From Xanthobacteraceae bacterium (GTDB taxonomy: Bacteria > Pseudomonadota > Alphaproteobacteria > Rhizobiales > Xanthobacteraceae), in the NCBI GenBank assembly GCA_031291445.1, contig JARLJA010000056.1, forward strand, positions 26,967 through 90,966: a stretch of 64,000 bases of DNA. The letters run 5' to 3'. A program made the position numbers and the translations under genes. Below the pieces are notes generated by a model. It was not told the origin of the DNA. It saw only the letters and a list, made by a program, of their open reading frames with translations, and did not search any database. Positions 51,429 to 59,593 of this stretch are shown in pieces; position 1 is the first letter of the stretch, and each line of letters starts with the position of its first letter.

Positions 51429-52046
51429 CTATGGTCGTCTGGGCTTGACCAGTTCGGCCATGTGAACGAGATCGACCAGGGTACGGGCTCCCATCTTGCG
51501 CATGGCCGCGCCCCGATGAATTTTCACCGTGATCTCGGTGATACCCAGATCACCCGCGACCTGCTTGTTCATCTTGCCGGCCGTCACCAGCAGCATCACC
51601 TGCTGCTCGCGGGGAGAGAGCGTCTCAAATCGTTGCCGCACCTGCGAAACGTCGCCATCGATCGCGCGCCGCTGCCGATCCCGATCGATGGCGGCCATCA
51701 CCGCGTCCAGCATGTCCTGGTCGCGGAAGGGCTTCGGCAGGAAGTCCACGGCTCCGCGCTTGAGAGCACGAACCGAGGTGGGTATGTCACCGTATCCCGT
51801 CATCATCACGACCGGCAGCCGAACACCCATCTGGGTCAGCTTGGCCTGAAAATCCAGCCCGTTCATGTCGGGCAGCCGGACGTCGATGACGATACATCCC
51901 GGCATGTCCGCGAAACTCGCCGCCAGAAAATCTCCAGCCGCCCCGTAGGTCTGAGTGCCCAGCCCGACGGATTCAAACAGGCTCTCGAGCGCGCCGCGCA
52001 TCGACGCATCATCATCAACGACGTGTATGATCGCCTTGTCGGGCAT
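51429..52046 (-). CDS. FixJ/NarL family response regulator with LuxR-type HTH
   Basis: This regulator has 205 residues. The receiver domain has HVVDDDASMR, phosphoacceptor Asp in CIVIDVRLPD, Thr in MMTGYGD and Lys in LPKPF. The C-terminal LuxR helix-turn-helix (LSPREQQVMLLV ... VAGDLGITEITVKIHR) binds DNA. The ATG at 52046 begins MPDKAIIHVV; an earlier ATG (52079) is possible. It lies 106 bp upstream of the single-domain regulator, same strand. Likely targets are the divergent tautomerase-MmgE region, inferred from proximity. Confidence 0.87.
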   Translation of the reverse strand: MPDKAIIHVVDDDASMRGALESLFESVGLGTQTYGAAGDFLAASFADMPGCIVIDVRLPDMNGLDFQAKLTQMGVRLPVVMMTGYGDIPTSVRALKRGAVDFLPKPFRDQDMLDAVMAAIDRDRQRRAIDGDVSQVRQRFETLSPREQQVMLLVTAGKMNKQVAGDLGITEITVKIHRGAAMRKMGARTLVDLVHMAELVKPRRP

Positions 52047-52235
52047 TGGAGCGTCTTCTCTCAAGCTGGAACGTAGCATGGCACAACCCGCGGCGGGATC
52101 AAACCAAGGTATGACCGGCCTGACGCCTTGGTCTGACAGGGGCGGGAGGCTGCTCGATGCATTCATCCAGGGATATGTCCCGTGGACGTCTTGCAGCGGT
52201 ATCGGGCTGAATTCGGCCTCCCCGGCCGGGCTCGA

Positions 52236-54032
52236 TCAGTACACCCGTTCCTTCGGCGGGATCGACGACACCTCGTTGGAAAGCGGTTGCAGGTGAATAG
52301 GCCTGTAGTCGAGCCGGACGCCGCCGTCGTCATCGAGCCATGAGAGGGTGTGCTTGAGCCAGTTTTCGTCGTCTCGCTTCGGAAAGTCCTCCCGCGCATG
52401 CGCGCCGCGGCTTTCCTTCCGCCCGATGGCGGAATGGAGACTGACGCTCGCCTGGGCCAGCATGTTGTCCAGTTCGAGCGTTTCGGCGAGGTCCGAGTTG
52501 AAGATCATCGACGCGTCGGTGACGCCGAGATCCGTGCGCATCAGATCGATGATCTCATCGAGTTTGGCCAGCCCCTCGTCCAGCAACGGCCCATCGCGGA
52601 AGACCGCGCAATGGCGCTGCATGGTACGCTGCATCGCCAGTCTGATGGTTCCGGCGGAGGTGCCGCCCTTCGACCACCTGATGCGGTCGAGCCTGGCGAT
52701 CGCCCGATCGATCGCCCGATCCGGAAGGTCCGCGTGGCTCTCGCCGGGCCGGACCGCCTCCAGCACGCGCAACGCGGCGGCCCGTCCGAACACGATGATG
52801 TCGAGCAGCGAGTTCGAACCCAGCCGGTTGGCGCCGTGAACCGAGACGCAGGCCGCCTCGCCGATGGCCATCAGGCCGGAGACGACGGCTTCCGGATTAC
52901 CGTCCCGCATCGTGGTCACCTCGCCATGCAGGTTGGTGGGCACGCCGCCCATGTTGTAGTGGACGGTGGGCAGCACGGGAATCGGCTGCCGCGTGACGTC
53001 GACGCCGGCGAAAATCCTGGCGGTCTCGCTGATGCCCGGCAACCGCTGATGCAGCAGTTCGGTGCCGAGATGCTCGAGGTGGAGATCGATGTGGTCCTTG
53101 AGCGGCCCGCAGCCGCGTCCCTCGTTGATTTCGATGGTCATCGAGCGGCAGACGACGTCGCGCCCGGCCAGATCCTTGGCGGACGGCGCATACCGCTCCA
53201 TGAACCGCTCGCCCTCGGCATTGGTGAGATAGCCTCCCTCGCCGCGGGAGCCCTCGGTGATGAGGCAGCCCGAGCCGTAAATGCCGGTGGGGTGAAACTG
53301 GGTGAATTCCATGTCCTCGAGCGGCAGCCCGGCGCGCAAGGCCATGGCGTTGCCGTCGCCGGTGCAGGTATGGGCCGCCGTGCAGGAGAAGTAGACCCGC
53401 CCGTAGCCGCCGGTCGCCAGGACTGCGCGATGGGCACGGAACAGGTGCAACGTCCCGTCCTCCATGTTCCATGCCAGCAGGCCGCGACAGGCGCCGTCAT
53501 CGTCCATCAACAGGTCGAGCGCCACGTATTCGACGAAGAACTCAGTGCCGTGCTTCACGCACTGCTGATAGAGCGCGTGCAGGATGGCGTGGCCGGTCCG
53601 GTCGGCGGCCGCACAGGTCCGCTGCGCCATTGCCTTGCCGTAGCCGATGGTCTGGCCGCCGAACGGGCGCTGATAGATCCGGCCATCGTCGGTGCGAGAG
53701 AAGGGGACGCCAAAGTGTTCCAGCTCGAGCACCGCCGGCACCGCCTCGCGGCACATGTACTCGATCGCGTCCTGGTCGCCGAGCCAGTCGGACCCCTTGA
53801 CTGTGTCGTACATGTGAAAGCGCCAGTCGTCCCCGTCGCCCATGTTGCCGAGCGAGGCGGCCATGCCGCCCTGGGCCGCGACGGTATGACTGCGCGTCGG
53901 AAACACCTTGGTGACGCAGGCGGTCCGGAGCCCCGACGACGCCATCCCGAGCGCCGCCCGCAGGCCGGCGCCGCCGGCGCCCACGATCACCACGTCATAC
54001 CGGTGTTCGATGATTTCGTAGGCCTGTGCCAT
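52236..54032 (-). CDS. sdhA: Succinate dehydrogenase / fumarate reductase flavoprotein subunit
   Basis: This flavoprotein has 598 residues, the usual length. The FAD site starts [16 protein letters not shown] (14-29), the covalent flavin His49 is in [12 protein letters not shown], and substrate-binding residues are in [22 protein letters not shown]. The C-terminus ([10 protein letters not shown]) is complete. Genes for the iron-sulfur subunit and membrane anchors are not next to it in either direction, unlike a normal sdhCDAB operon. It may be a second copy, or partner with subunits encoded elsewhere. It faces an OsmC gene upstream on the same strand. Confidence 0.9.
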   Translation of the reverse strand: MAQAYEIIEHRYDVVIVGAGGAGLRAALGMASSGLRTACVTKVFPTRSHTVAAQGGMAASLGNMGDGDDWRFHMYDTVKGSDWLGDQDAIEYMCREAVPAVLELEHFGVPFSRTDDGRIYQRPFGGQTIGYGKAMAQRTCAAADRTGHAILHALYQQCVKHGTEFFVEYVALDLLMDDDGACRGLLAWNMEDGTLHLFRAHRAVLATGGYGRVYFSCTAAHTCTGDGNAMALRAGLPLEDMEFTQFHPTGIYGSGCLITEGSRGEGGYLTNAEGERFMERYAPSAKDLAGRDVVCRSMTIEINEGRGCGPLKDHIDLHLEHLGTELLHQRLPGISETARIFAGVDVTRQPIPVLPTVHYNMGGVPTNLHGEVTTMRDGNPEAVVSGLMAIGEAACVSVHGANRLGSNSLLDIIVFGRAAALRVLEAVRPGESHADLPDRAIDRAIARLDRIRWSKGGTSAGTIRLAMQRTMQRHCAVFRDGPLLDEGLAKLDEIIDLMRTDLGVTDASMIFNSDLAETLELDNMLAQASVSLHSAIGRKESRGAHAREDFPKRDDENWLKHTLSWLDDDGGVRLDYRPIHLQPLSNEVSSIPPKERVY

Positions 54033-54125
54033 CGCTTCGCTCTAGGGGATTGAGGCCAGCTTGGGGCGCCGGAGGTCGGCGCCGATCCGCCTGCGTCGGC
54101 GCCGGCCCCGGGGAAACGGAACGCC

Positions 54126-54548
54126 TCAGACCAGTTTGGCGTCCAGTGTGATCGCGGCGTTGAGGACTTTCGAGACCGGACAGTTCTTCTCGGCCTCACC
54201 CGCCAATCGTGCAAATGCCGTCGCGTCCAGCTTCGGCACCCGCGCGCACAGCGTCAGCGCCGAGCGACTGATGCGGAATCCCTTGCCGTCCGGTTCAAGA
54301 GTGACCGCGCACTCGGTCTCGATCTCCGTGGGCGTGAAGCCTTCGCCCTGCAGCTGAAAGGCCAGCGCCATGGTGAAGCATCCGGCGTGGGCGGCGGCGA
54401 TCAGTTCCTCGGGATTGGTGCCCTTCTCGTTCTCGAACCGGGTCTTGAAGGAATAGAGGGTCTCCGCGAGCACGCCGGAGTCGGTGGAGAGATGGCCGCT
54501 TCCGGCGCGACCGCTGCCGCGCCACACTGCCTTCGCCTTGCGGATCAT
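54126..54548 (-). CDS. osmC: OsmC family peroxidase
   Basis: This 140-residue thiol peroxidase belongs to the OsmC branch. The two conserved cysteines are Cys57 ([10 protein letters not shown]) and the one in KNCPVSKVL (near 126). It reduces organic hydroperoxides, and is induced by osmotic and stationary stress in other bacteria. The ATG at 54548 starts [10 protein letters not shown], the typical opening. It is distinct from the Ohr protein at 35160. It lies between sdhA and a RidA-like gene, both on the same strand. Confidence 0.88.
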   Translation of the reverse strand: MIRKAKAVWRGSGRAGSGHLSTDSGVLAETLYSFKTRFENEKGTNPEELIAAAHAGCFTMALAFQLQGEGFTPTEIETECAVTLEPDGKGFRISRSALTLCARVPKLDATAFARLAGEAEKNCPVSKVLNAAITLDAKLV

Positions 54549-54757
54549 GCGATGTCTCCCAACTTCAGTGCTGCTTGGACACCGCGCGATCTGTTTGCTG
54601 CCGAGAAGCACTCCCAGAGTGCGTGACCGACCGCAGCGCCTGCTGCCACAAGGGTCTGAATACTGCGTGGATCAGGCCCCAACCATTCAACCCAGGTTTT
54701 GGTTCGCCCATACGTTGGTATGATGTCACCGTTATCCCGCGACCCAGTCTCCAAGCT

Positions 54758-55258
54758 TTAAGGCGCCAGAATTTCAAATATGAGTTCCAGCGCGACCGGG
54801 GCGCGGAACGGAAGGCTTGCGACGCCCACCACCAGCCGGCAGGGATCCTTGTCCTTTCCGAACACGTCCTGGAGCAGCTCCGACGCGCCGTCGGCGATCT
54901 TCGGGTGCTCGCGTACATCGCCCGCCGTGGCCACCGAAACGCCGAGCCGGACGACCCGCGCCACGGCGTCGAGCGATCCCAGATGCTGCCGCGCCAGCGC
55001 GAGGCCGTTGAGCGCGGCGAGACGCGCCGCCCTCCGGCCGTCCTCGACCTCGAGTTCCGCGCCGATGCGACCGACGAACTTCGCCGCGCGGCCCTCGGTG
55101 GGCAGCATGCCACTGAGAAAGAGCAGATGCCCGGCCCGAACCGCTTCCACGTAAGCGCCGAACGGCTCCGGCGGAGCCGGCAGCCTGATGCCGAGTTCGG
55201 TCAACCGCTGCTCGGCGGTCGCCGACCGGGAGAGTCCAGGGCTACCACTTGCCGACAT
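54758..55258 (-). CDS. RidA/YjgF family protein
   Basis: This 166-residue protein belongs to the larger, about 150-160 residue, branch of the RidA family (YjgH/TdcF-like). Family segments are HLLFLSGMLPTEG near 47-59, ARLAALNGLALARQHLGSLDAVARVVRL near 80-107 and LVVGVASLPFRAPVALELIFEI at the end. Small RidA proteins deaminate reactive enamines; the function of this longer branch is less defined. Its start ATG (55258) lies 17 bases inside the end of the SDR gene, so the two are cotranscribed. Confidence 0.8.
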   Translation of the reverse strand: MSASGSPGLSRSATAEQRLTELGIRLPAPPEPFGAYVEAVRAGHLLFLSGMLPTEGRAAKFVGRIGAELEVEDGRRAARLAALNGLALARQHLGSLDAVARVVRLGVSVATAGDVREHPKIADGASELLQDVFGKDKDPCRLVVGVASLPFRAPVALELIFEILAP

Positions 55259-55970
55259 GGGCGCCGCCATCGACGTGCAACACCTCGCCGGTGACCTGGC
55301 CGGCTTCGGTGAGATAGAGGATCGCGTCGACGATATCCTTCACGTCCGAAATACTGCCCGTCGGCTGCAGCGTCCGGAGCACATCCTTCGGGTCGTCCTT
55401 GTGCATCGGCGTATCGACGATGCCCGGCGCCACGGCGTTGACCCGTATGCCCTGCTTCACGTACTCCATCGCCAGGTTTCGCGTGACGGCCTCGATGCCG
55501 CCCTTCGTGATCATCGGTACCGCCGAATTCGCGCCGGCGATCGGGTGGTCGACCAGCGTCGACGAGATGTTGACGATGCTTCCGCCGGTTTTCTGCTCCA
55601 GCATCTGCCTGATCGCGAGCTGGCTGATGTGGAGAAAGCCCTCGATGTTGACGGACTGGAGCGCCCTCAGATCGTCGACGGTGTAGTCGGTGAATTTCTT
55701 GGAGAAGTAGATGCCGGCATTGTTGACCAGCGCATCGATCGAGCCGAACTTTCTGGTGGCGGTCCCGGCGATCGCCGCTGCGGTCGCTGCTTCGGCGATG
55801 TTGCCGTCGACCAGCGCCAGCTTCTCCGATGCCGTGAACGCGCCCGACTTGGTAATGTTGCGGGAATTCGCCACCACCCTGTAGCCGCGATCCAGAAAGG
55901 CATTCACCACGCCGGCTCCGATGCCCTGCGAGGCGCCGGTCACGATGACGGTCTTTTGGGTATTGTTCAC
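55242..55970 (-). CDS. Short-chain dehydrogenase/reductase family protein with altered active site
   Basis: This 242-residue protein has the SDR cofactor motif TGASQGIG (11-18), VNNAG (82-86) and Ser136/137 (NISST). Where the catalytic tyrosine of the YxxxK motif should be there is Pro152 (PMITK); Lys156 is present. The C-terminus (GEVLHVDGGAH) is complete. The start is a GTG at 55970, with GGGAGC nearby upstream; an ATG at 55994 is an alternative. It overlaps the RidA-like gene. Proteins with this altered motif form a subgroup, so it may bind NAD(P) without standard reductase chemistry. Confidence 0.82.
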   Translation of the reverse strand: MNNTQKTVIVTGASQGIGAGVVNAFLDRGYRVVANSRNITKSGAFTASEKLALVDGNIAEAATAAAIAGTATRKFGSIDALVNNAGIYFSKKFTDYTVDDLRALQSVNIEGFLHISQLAIRQMLEQKTGGSIVNISSTLVDHPIAGANSAVPMITKGGIEAVTRNLAMEYVKQGIRVNAVAPGIVDTPMHKDDPKDVLRTLQPTGSISDVKDIVDAILYLTEAGQVTGEVLHVDGGAHVGKW

Positions 55971-56103
55971 TTCGTTGCTCCCGTGGCTGCGCATTTCACG
56001 TCTCGATGCGCAACTTGGGTCGCGACCGATCGGTCCGCCATCAAGCCTTCGGTGGAAGCCGATCATATCAATGTATGAACAGCCGACGCCGCGATGCGGT
56101 GGT

Positions 56104-58524
56104 TCATGCGCCCTCGGTCACCAGCCGGACCTCGCACAGGTTGGCGCGGTGCTCGGGGGTGCCGCTGATCGGGTCGCGCAAGGTCGGGTCCACGGTCAGG
56201 TTGAAATTGGCGCCCGCGGCGCTGAACGGGTCGTAGCCCGGCAGGCCCAGCTCGTCGCAGCCCTGCCACCAGCCATGCTCGCCGACGACAACCCGGGGAT
56301 CCAGGTGCGCGTTCAGACGAACGCGGACGCGCATGCCGCCGACGGCGGTCTCGACTGATACCCAGTCGCCGGCCGAGATGCCGCGCGCGGCGGCGGCAAC
56401 GGGATGCATTTCAATCTCGGGATCCGGCGCGCGCCGGCGAAGGGTCGGCGCGGCACGATGCTGGCTCTGGCAGAACAGGGCGGGTTTGGCGCAGGTCAGC
56501 ACCAGCGGGAAGCGGGTCGCCTGCGCCGGGGCGGCGACCGGACTGGTTCGCGGTTCGACGAACGCTGGCAGCGCGGCATAGCCGGCTTGGCGCAGCGTCT
56601 CCGACCACAGCTCGATCCTGCGCGACGGGGTGGCAAAGCCCCGCGGAGTTCCTTCGGCGTCCGGTTCGGCATGCTTTGCATGTCTCGTGACCAAAGGAGC
56701 GCGCACGCCACCGGGGCTGTCGCGGAGTTGTTCCAGGCCGATGCCGCTGGGCTTCAGCTGATGGCGGTATGCGGCGTCGACGTCGCCGCCCCAGAACTGT
56801 TCGGCGAGACCCAGGCGGCGCGCCAGATCGAAGATCACCTCGGTGTCCGGCCGTGCCGCGCCCTGCGGCGGCACCACGGCCTGGCGATACTGCACGAGGG
56901 ATTGAGCCTCTTCGCTGATCTCGAAGCCGATCTTCAGCGCGTCCCGCTCGAAACACGAGGCGATCGGCAGGATGATATCGGCGAGCGCGGCGGTCGGGCT
57001 CATGAACAGGTCGGCGTGCGCGTAGAAGTCCAGCGCCGCCAGAGCGTCGCGGCCGCGCACCGGGTCGGACTGGGCCAGCAGCATGTTGTGGCCGAAGCCG
57101 ATCAGGCCGCGCACCGGATAGGGCATGCCGTCCAGCACGGCCCGGTAGAAGTCGAGGACCGAAACGCTGTTCCAGCGTGCCGGTCCCAGCGGCCGTTCGG
57201 CGGCGCCGATGGTCGGGGCCATGGTCTTGGCGGCGGGAAGATCCTCGCCGGTGATCGGCGCGGCAGCAACCGCCGGCAGCGGGACGTTGCCGCCGGGCAT
57301 GTCGAAGCTGCCGGTCAAGGCATAGAGCAGCGCGATCGCACGCGCGGTCTGGGTCGTGTTGGCATGGTGCTCATGTCCGCTCCAGGCGTAGTACGAGACC
57401 GGGCGCGCCTGCCAGATCAGGCGCGCCGCGTCTTCAACCTGACCGCGGGGAATCCAGCATGTCGCTTCCACCGCTTCCGGCGTCCAGGCGCGGCACAGTT
57501 CCGCGTAGAGGTCGAAGACCGGCCGGCACGGTATCGGTCCCTCCCTGCAGGCCACGTCATACGCGCCGGTCAGCGCGGGCCGCTCGGCGGGCTCCGTGTA
57601 TCGGCCCGCGGCAGGGTCGTAGGCCACCGGGCGGGCGGCGACCGAATCCCAGACGACGAAATGCCGAGCGTCGCCTCCCGACGCCAGTTCGTCGGCGTGC
57701 AGCAGCGTCCCGGTATCGGTGCGCACCAGGTGCGGACCGTTGCTCCAGTCGCGGATGAAGGCCTGATCGAACCAGCCGCGCGCGATCATCATGTTGGCGA
57801 GACCCAGCGCCAGCGCGCCGTCGGTGCCCGGCCGCACCCGCAGCCAGACGTCGGCCTTGTTGGCCAGCCCCACATGCCGCGGATCGACGACGATCAGCTT
57901 CATGCCGCGCTTCAGCGCGTCCACGATCGCGGTCGCATGGGTGAGGCGCGAATGGGACGGATTGTAGCCCCACAGGATCAGGCATCCGGAACGGGCGATG
58001 TCGGGCATGGCGCCGCCGGCGCTGCCGGTTCCCACGCTGCCGACGCCATAAGCGAAGCGGGTGGCGAAGCCGCGGCTCCAGCCGCACAGATCCAGCGGCC
58101 ATACCAGGTTCGGCGTGCCGAAAGCATGCATCAGCCGCCGAATGAAGCCCGCCGAGTCCCCGATCGCGGTCGTCGAGGGCGACGACTGGCTGAACGCGAC
58201 CGCGTGAGGACCGTGGCGCGCCGCGATATCGCGCATGGCGCCGGCGGTTCTATCGAGCGCCTCATCCCAAGAAATCGGTGCCCAACCGGGATCGGCGTCG
58301 CCTTTGGGTCGCGTGCGGCGCAGCGGCTGGGTCAGGCGATCCTTGTGATGGACGAGCTCGGGCGCGGCGTACCCCTTGGCGCAAATCGCCCGGCCTGTCG
58401 GGTGCGAGGGGTCCGGGTCGAGCCGCGTGAAGCGGCCGTTCTCGACCGTCGCCACCGTGCCGCAGCGGGCGATGCACAGGCCGCAGAAGCCGTGAACCTT
58501 CCGCGGGCCGGCCTCTGCGCTCAT
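56104..58524 (-). CDS. Molybdopterin oxidoreductase (Nap/Fdh-type catalytic subunit)
   Basis: This 806-residue enzyme belongs to the DMSO reductase superfamily. A [4Fe-4S] site is formed by Cys14, Cys17, Cys21 and Cys48 (CGLCIARCG and AICAKG). The molybdenum ligand appears to be Cys147 (LDLCGWSRG), as in nitrate reductase Nap and formate dehydrogenases. The C-terminal domain (ISAGDWVSVETAVGGMRVRV) binds the cofactor. It has no Tat signal, so it is probably cytoplasmic, and no electron-transfer subunit is adjacent. The ATG is at 58524. It is the first gene of a possible unit followed by SDR, RidA and OsmC genes, with 133 bp to the SDR. The substrate is unknown. Confidence 0.85.
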   Translation of the reverse strand: MSAEAGPRKVHGFCGLCIARCGTVATVENGRFTRLDPDPSHPTGRAICAKGYAAPELVHHKDRLTQPLRRTRPKGDADPGWAPISWDEALDRTAGAMRDIAARHGPHAVAFSQSSPSTTAIGDSAGFIRRLMHAFGTPNLVWPLDLCGWSRGFATRFAYGVGSVGTGSAGGAMPDIARSGCLILWGYNPSHSRLTHATAIVDALKRGMKLIVVDPRHVGLANKADVWLRVRPGTDGALALGLANMMIARGWFDQAFIRDWSNGPHLVRTDTGTLLHADELASGGDARHFVVWDSVAARPVAYDPAAGRYTEPAERPALTGAYDVACREGPIPCRPVFDLYAELCRAWTPEAVEATCWIPRGQVEDAARLIWQARPVSYYAWSGHEHHANTTQTARAIALLYALTGSFDMPGGNVPLPAVAAAPITGEDLPAAKTMAPTIGAAERPLGPARWNSVSVLDFYRAVLDGMPYPVRGLIGFGHNMLLAQSDPVRGRDALAALDFYAHADLFMSPTAALADIILPIASCFERDALKIGFEISEEAQSLVQYRQAVVPPQGAARPDTEVIFDLARRLGLAEQFWGGDVDAAYRHQLKPSGIGLEQLRDSPGGVRAPLVTRHAKHAEPDAEGTPRGFATPSRRIELWSETLRQAGYAALPAFVEPRTSPVAAPAQATRFPLVLTCAKPALFCQSQHRAAPTLRRRAPDPEIEMHPVAAAARGISAGDWVSVETAVGGMRVRVRLNAHLDPRVVVGEHGWWQGCDELGLPGYDPFSAAGANFNLTVDPTLRDPISGTPEHRANLCEVRLVTEGA

Positions 58525-58745
58525 GCTGCTCCCCGTCGCGGCGTTTGTCCCGGTCCGTTATAGCCGATGGATTGCCGTCCCAGAAGCCGGGCGGTCGGCA
58601 GCAGTCCATGACGATGAGATGCAGGTCGACGACTTTACCTCTTCGAGCATGACCCATAAAAGTGTCGCACGGGACACGCGGGGGGGCATCGGACGCGGAA
58701 ACACACGCGTCGAGGCGTCACGGTCGTGAAAGCACGGGCTGGTTC

Positions 58746-59270
58746 ATGCGGGCGATAGACGCATCGAAGGAATGGCACGACTTCTACGTTCTGGTCGGAA
58801 CGGCAGGGGCGACCCTGCTCGCCCTGCTGTTCGTCGCCGTATCCCTCGGTATCGGTGTTTTGACCGAGGAAAGCCGGTCGGCGACGCACACCTTCATGAG
58901 CCCGGTCGTCGTCCATTTTACCAGCGTGTTCTTCTTGTCCGCGATCGCCTTGTTCCCCTGGCATCGGATCGAAGTCCTCGCCGCGCTGATCGGCGTCACC
59001 GCTGTTATCGGCGCGATCCTTTCGACCCGCATCACCCTCCAGGTCGTGCGCACCGACATCACGAACTATCTGGAGGATTACCTGGCCTACGGCTTGTTGC
59101 CCGGCCTCGGCTATCTCGCGCTGCTCGCGGCCGCGGCGTCGATCTATCTGGAGCAGGACTTTGGGCTGGACGCTCTGGCAGGGGCTCTCTTGTTGCTGGC
59201 AATCGTCAACATCCGTAACGCCTGGGACCTCACGCTCACCATGGTCCGCCGGCACGGCCCGACGGATTAG
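58746..59270 (+). CDS. Hypothetical integral membrane protein (174 aa)
   Basis: This 174-residue protein has four hydrophobic helices (about 14-36, 52-70, 75-95 and 120-160, the last as two). I do not recognise a named family; the first helix region WHDFYVLVGTAGATLLALLF is typical of small unnamed inner-membrane proteins in Bradyrhizobium. The start ATG at 58746 is chosen because the upstream 28 codons are hydrophilic and atypical. It is divergent from the molybdopterin oxidoreductase gene, with 221 bp between starts. No function can be given. Confidence 0.65.
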   Translation: MRAIDASKEWHDFYVLVGTAGATLLALLFVAVSLGIGVLTEESRSATHTFMSPVVVHFTSVFFLSAIALFPWHRIEVLAALIGVTAVIGAILSTRITLQVVRTDITNYLEDYLAYGLLPGLGYLALLAAAASIYLEQDFGLDALAGALLLLAIVNIRNAWDLTLTMVRRHGPTD

Positions 59271-59593
59271 CGGCTCAACGCCGGGATTTGCGGGCCTGGT
59301 ATGCTGGGACTCGCAGGAGCGTGACGGAACTCAGGCGGTTGCGCCGACAATCGACAATTCGGGCATTCCATCTGTAATTGTTATCAGCCTGCAAACGCGT
59401 CCTGGCATCGTCACGTCAGCGCCGCCATGCGTGCGGCTCGTGGTGAGAGGTGCCCATGTTGTTGATCGACTACGGAATGCCGATCCTGCCCGCCCGGATC
59501 CTGACCCTCAAGCCTCGCCCCACGAAACAGCATGTTCACGGGGGTGGATAGAGATATCCGGACGTTGCATGAATACCTCGTGCCGCGCCGAAG
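59271..59593. other. Intergenic region between two convergent genes
   Basis: I see no gene of standard size. A 31-codon open frame at 59456-59551 has GAGAGG five bases before its ATG, but its product is unremarkable and I do not call it. No terminator with a T-run is apparent. Confidence 0.4.

Noticed and set aside
59456..59551. 31-codon plus-strand frame with GAGAGG before the ATG
   Set aside because: The ribosome-binding site is good, but the product is unremarkable and the frame short; chance cannot be excluded.
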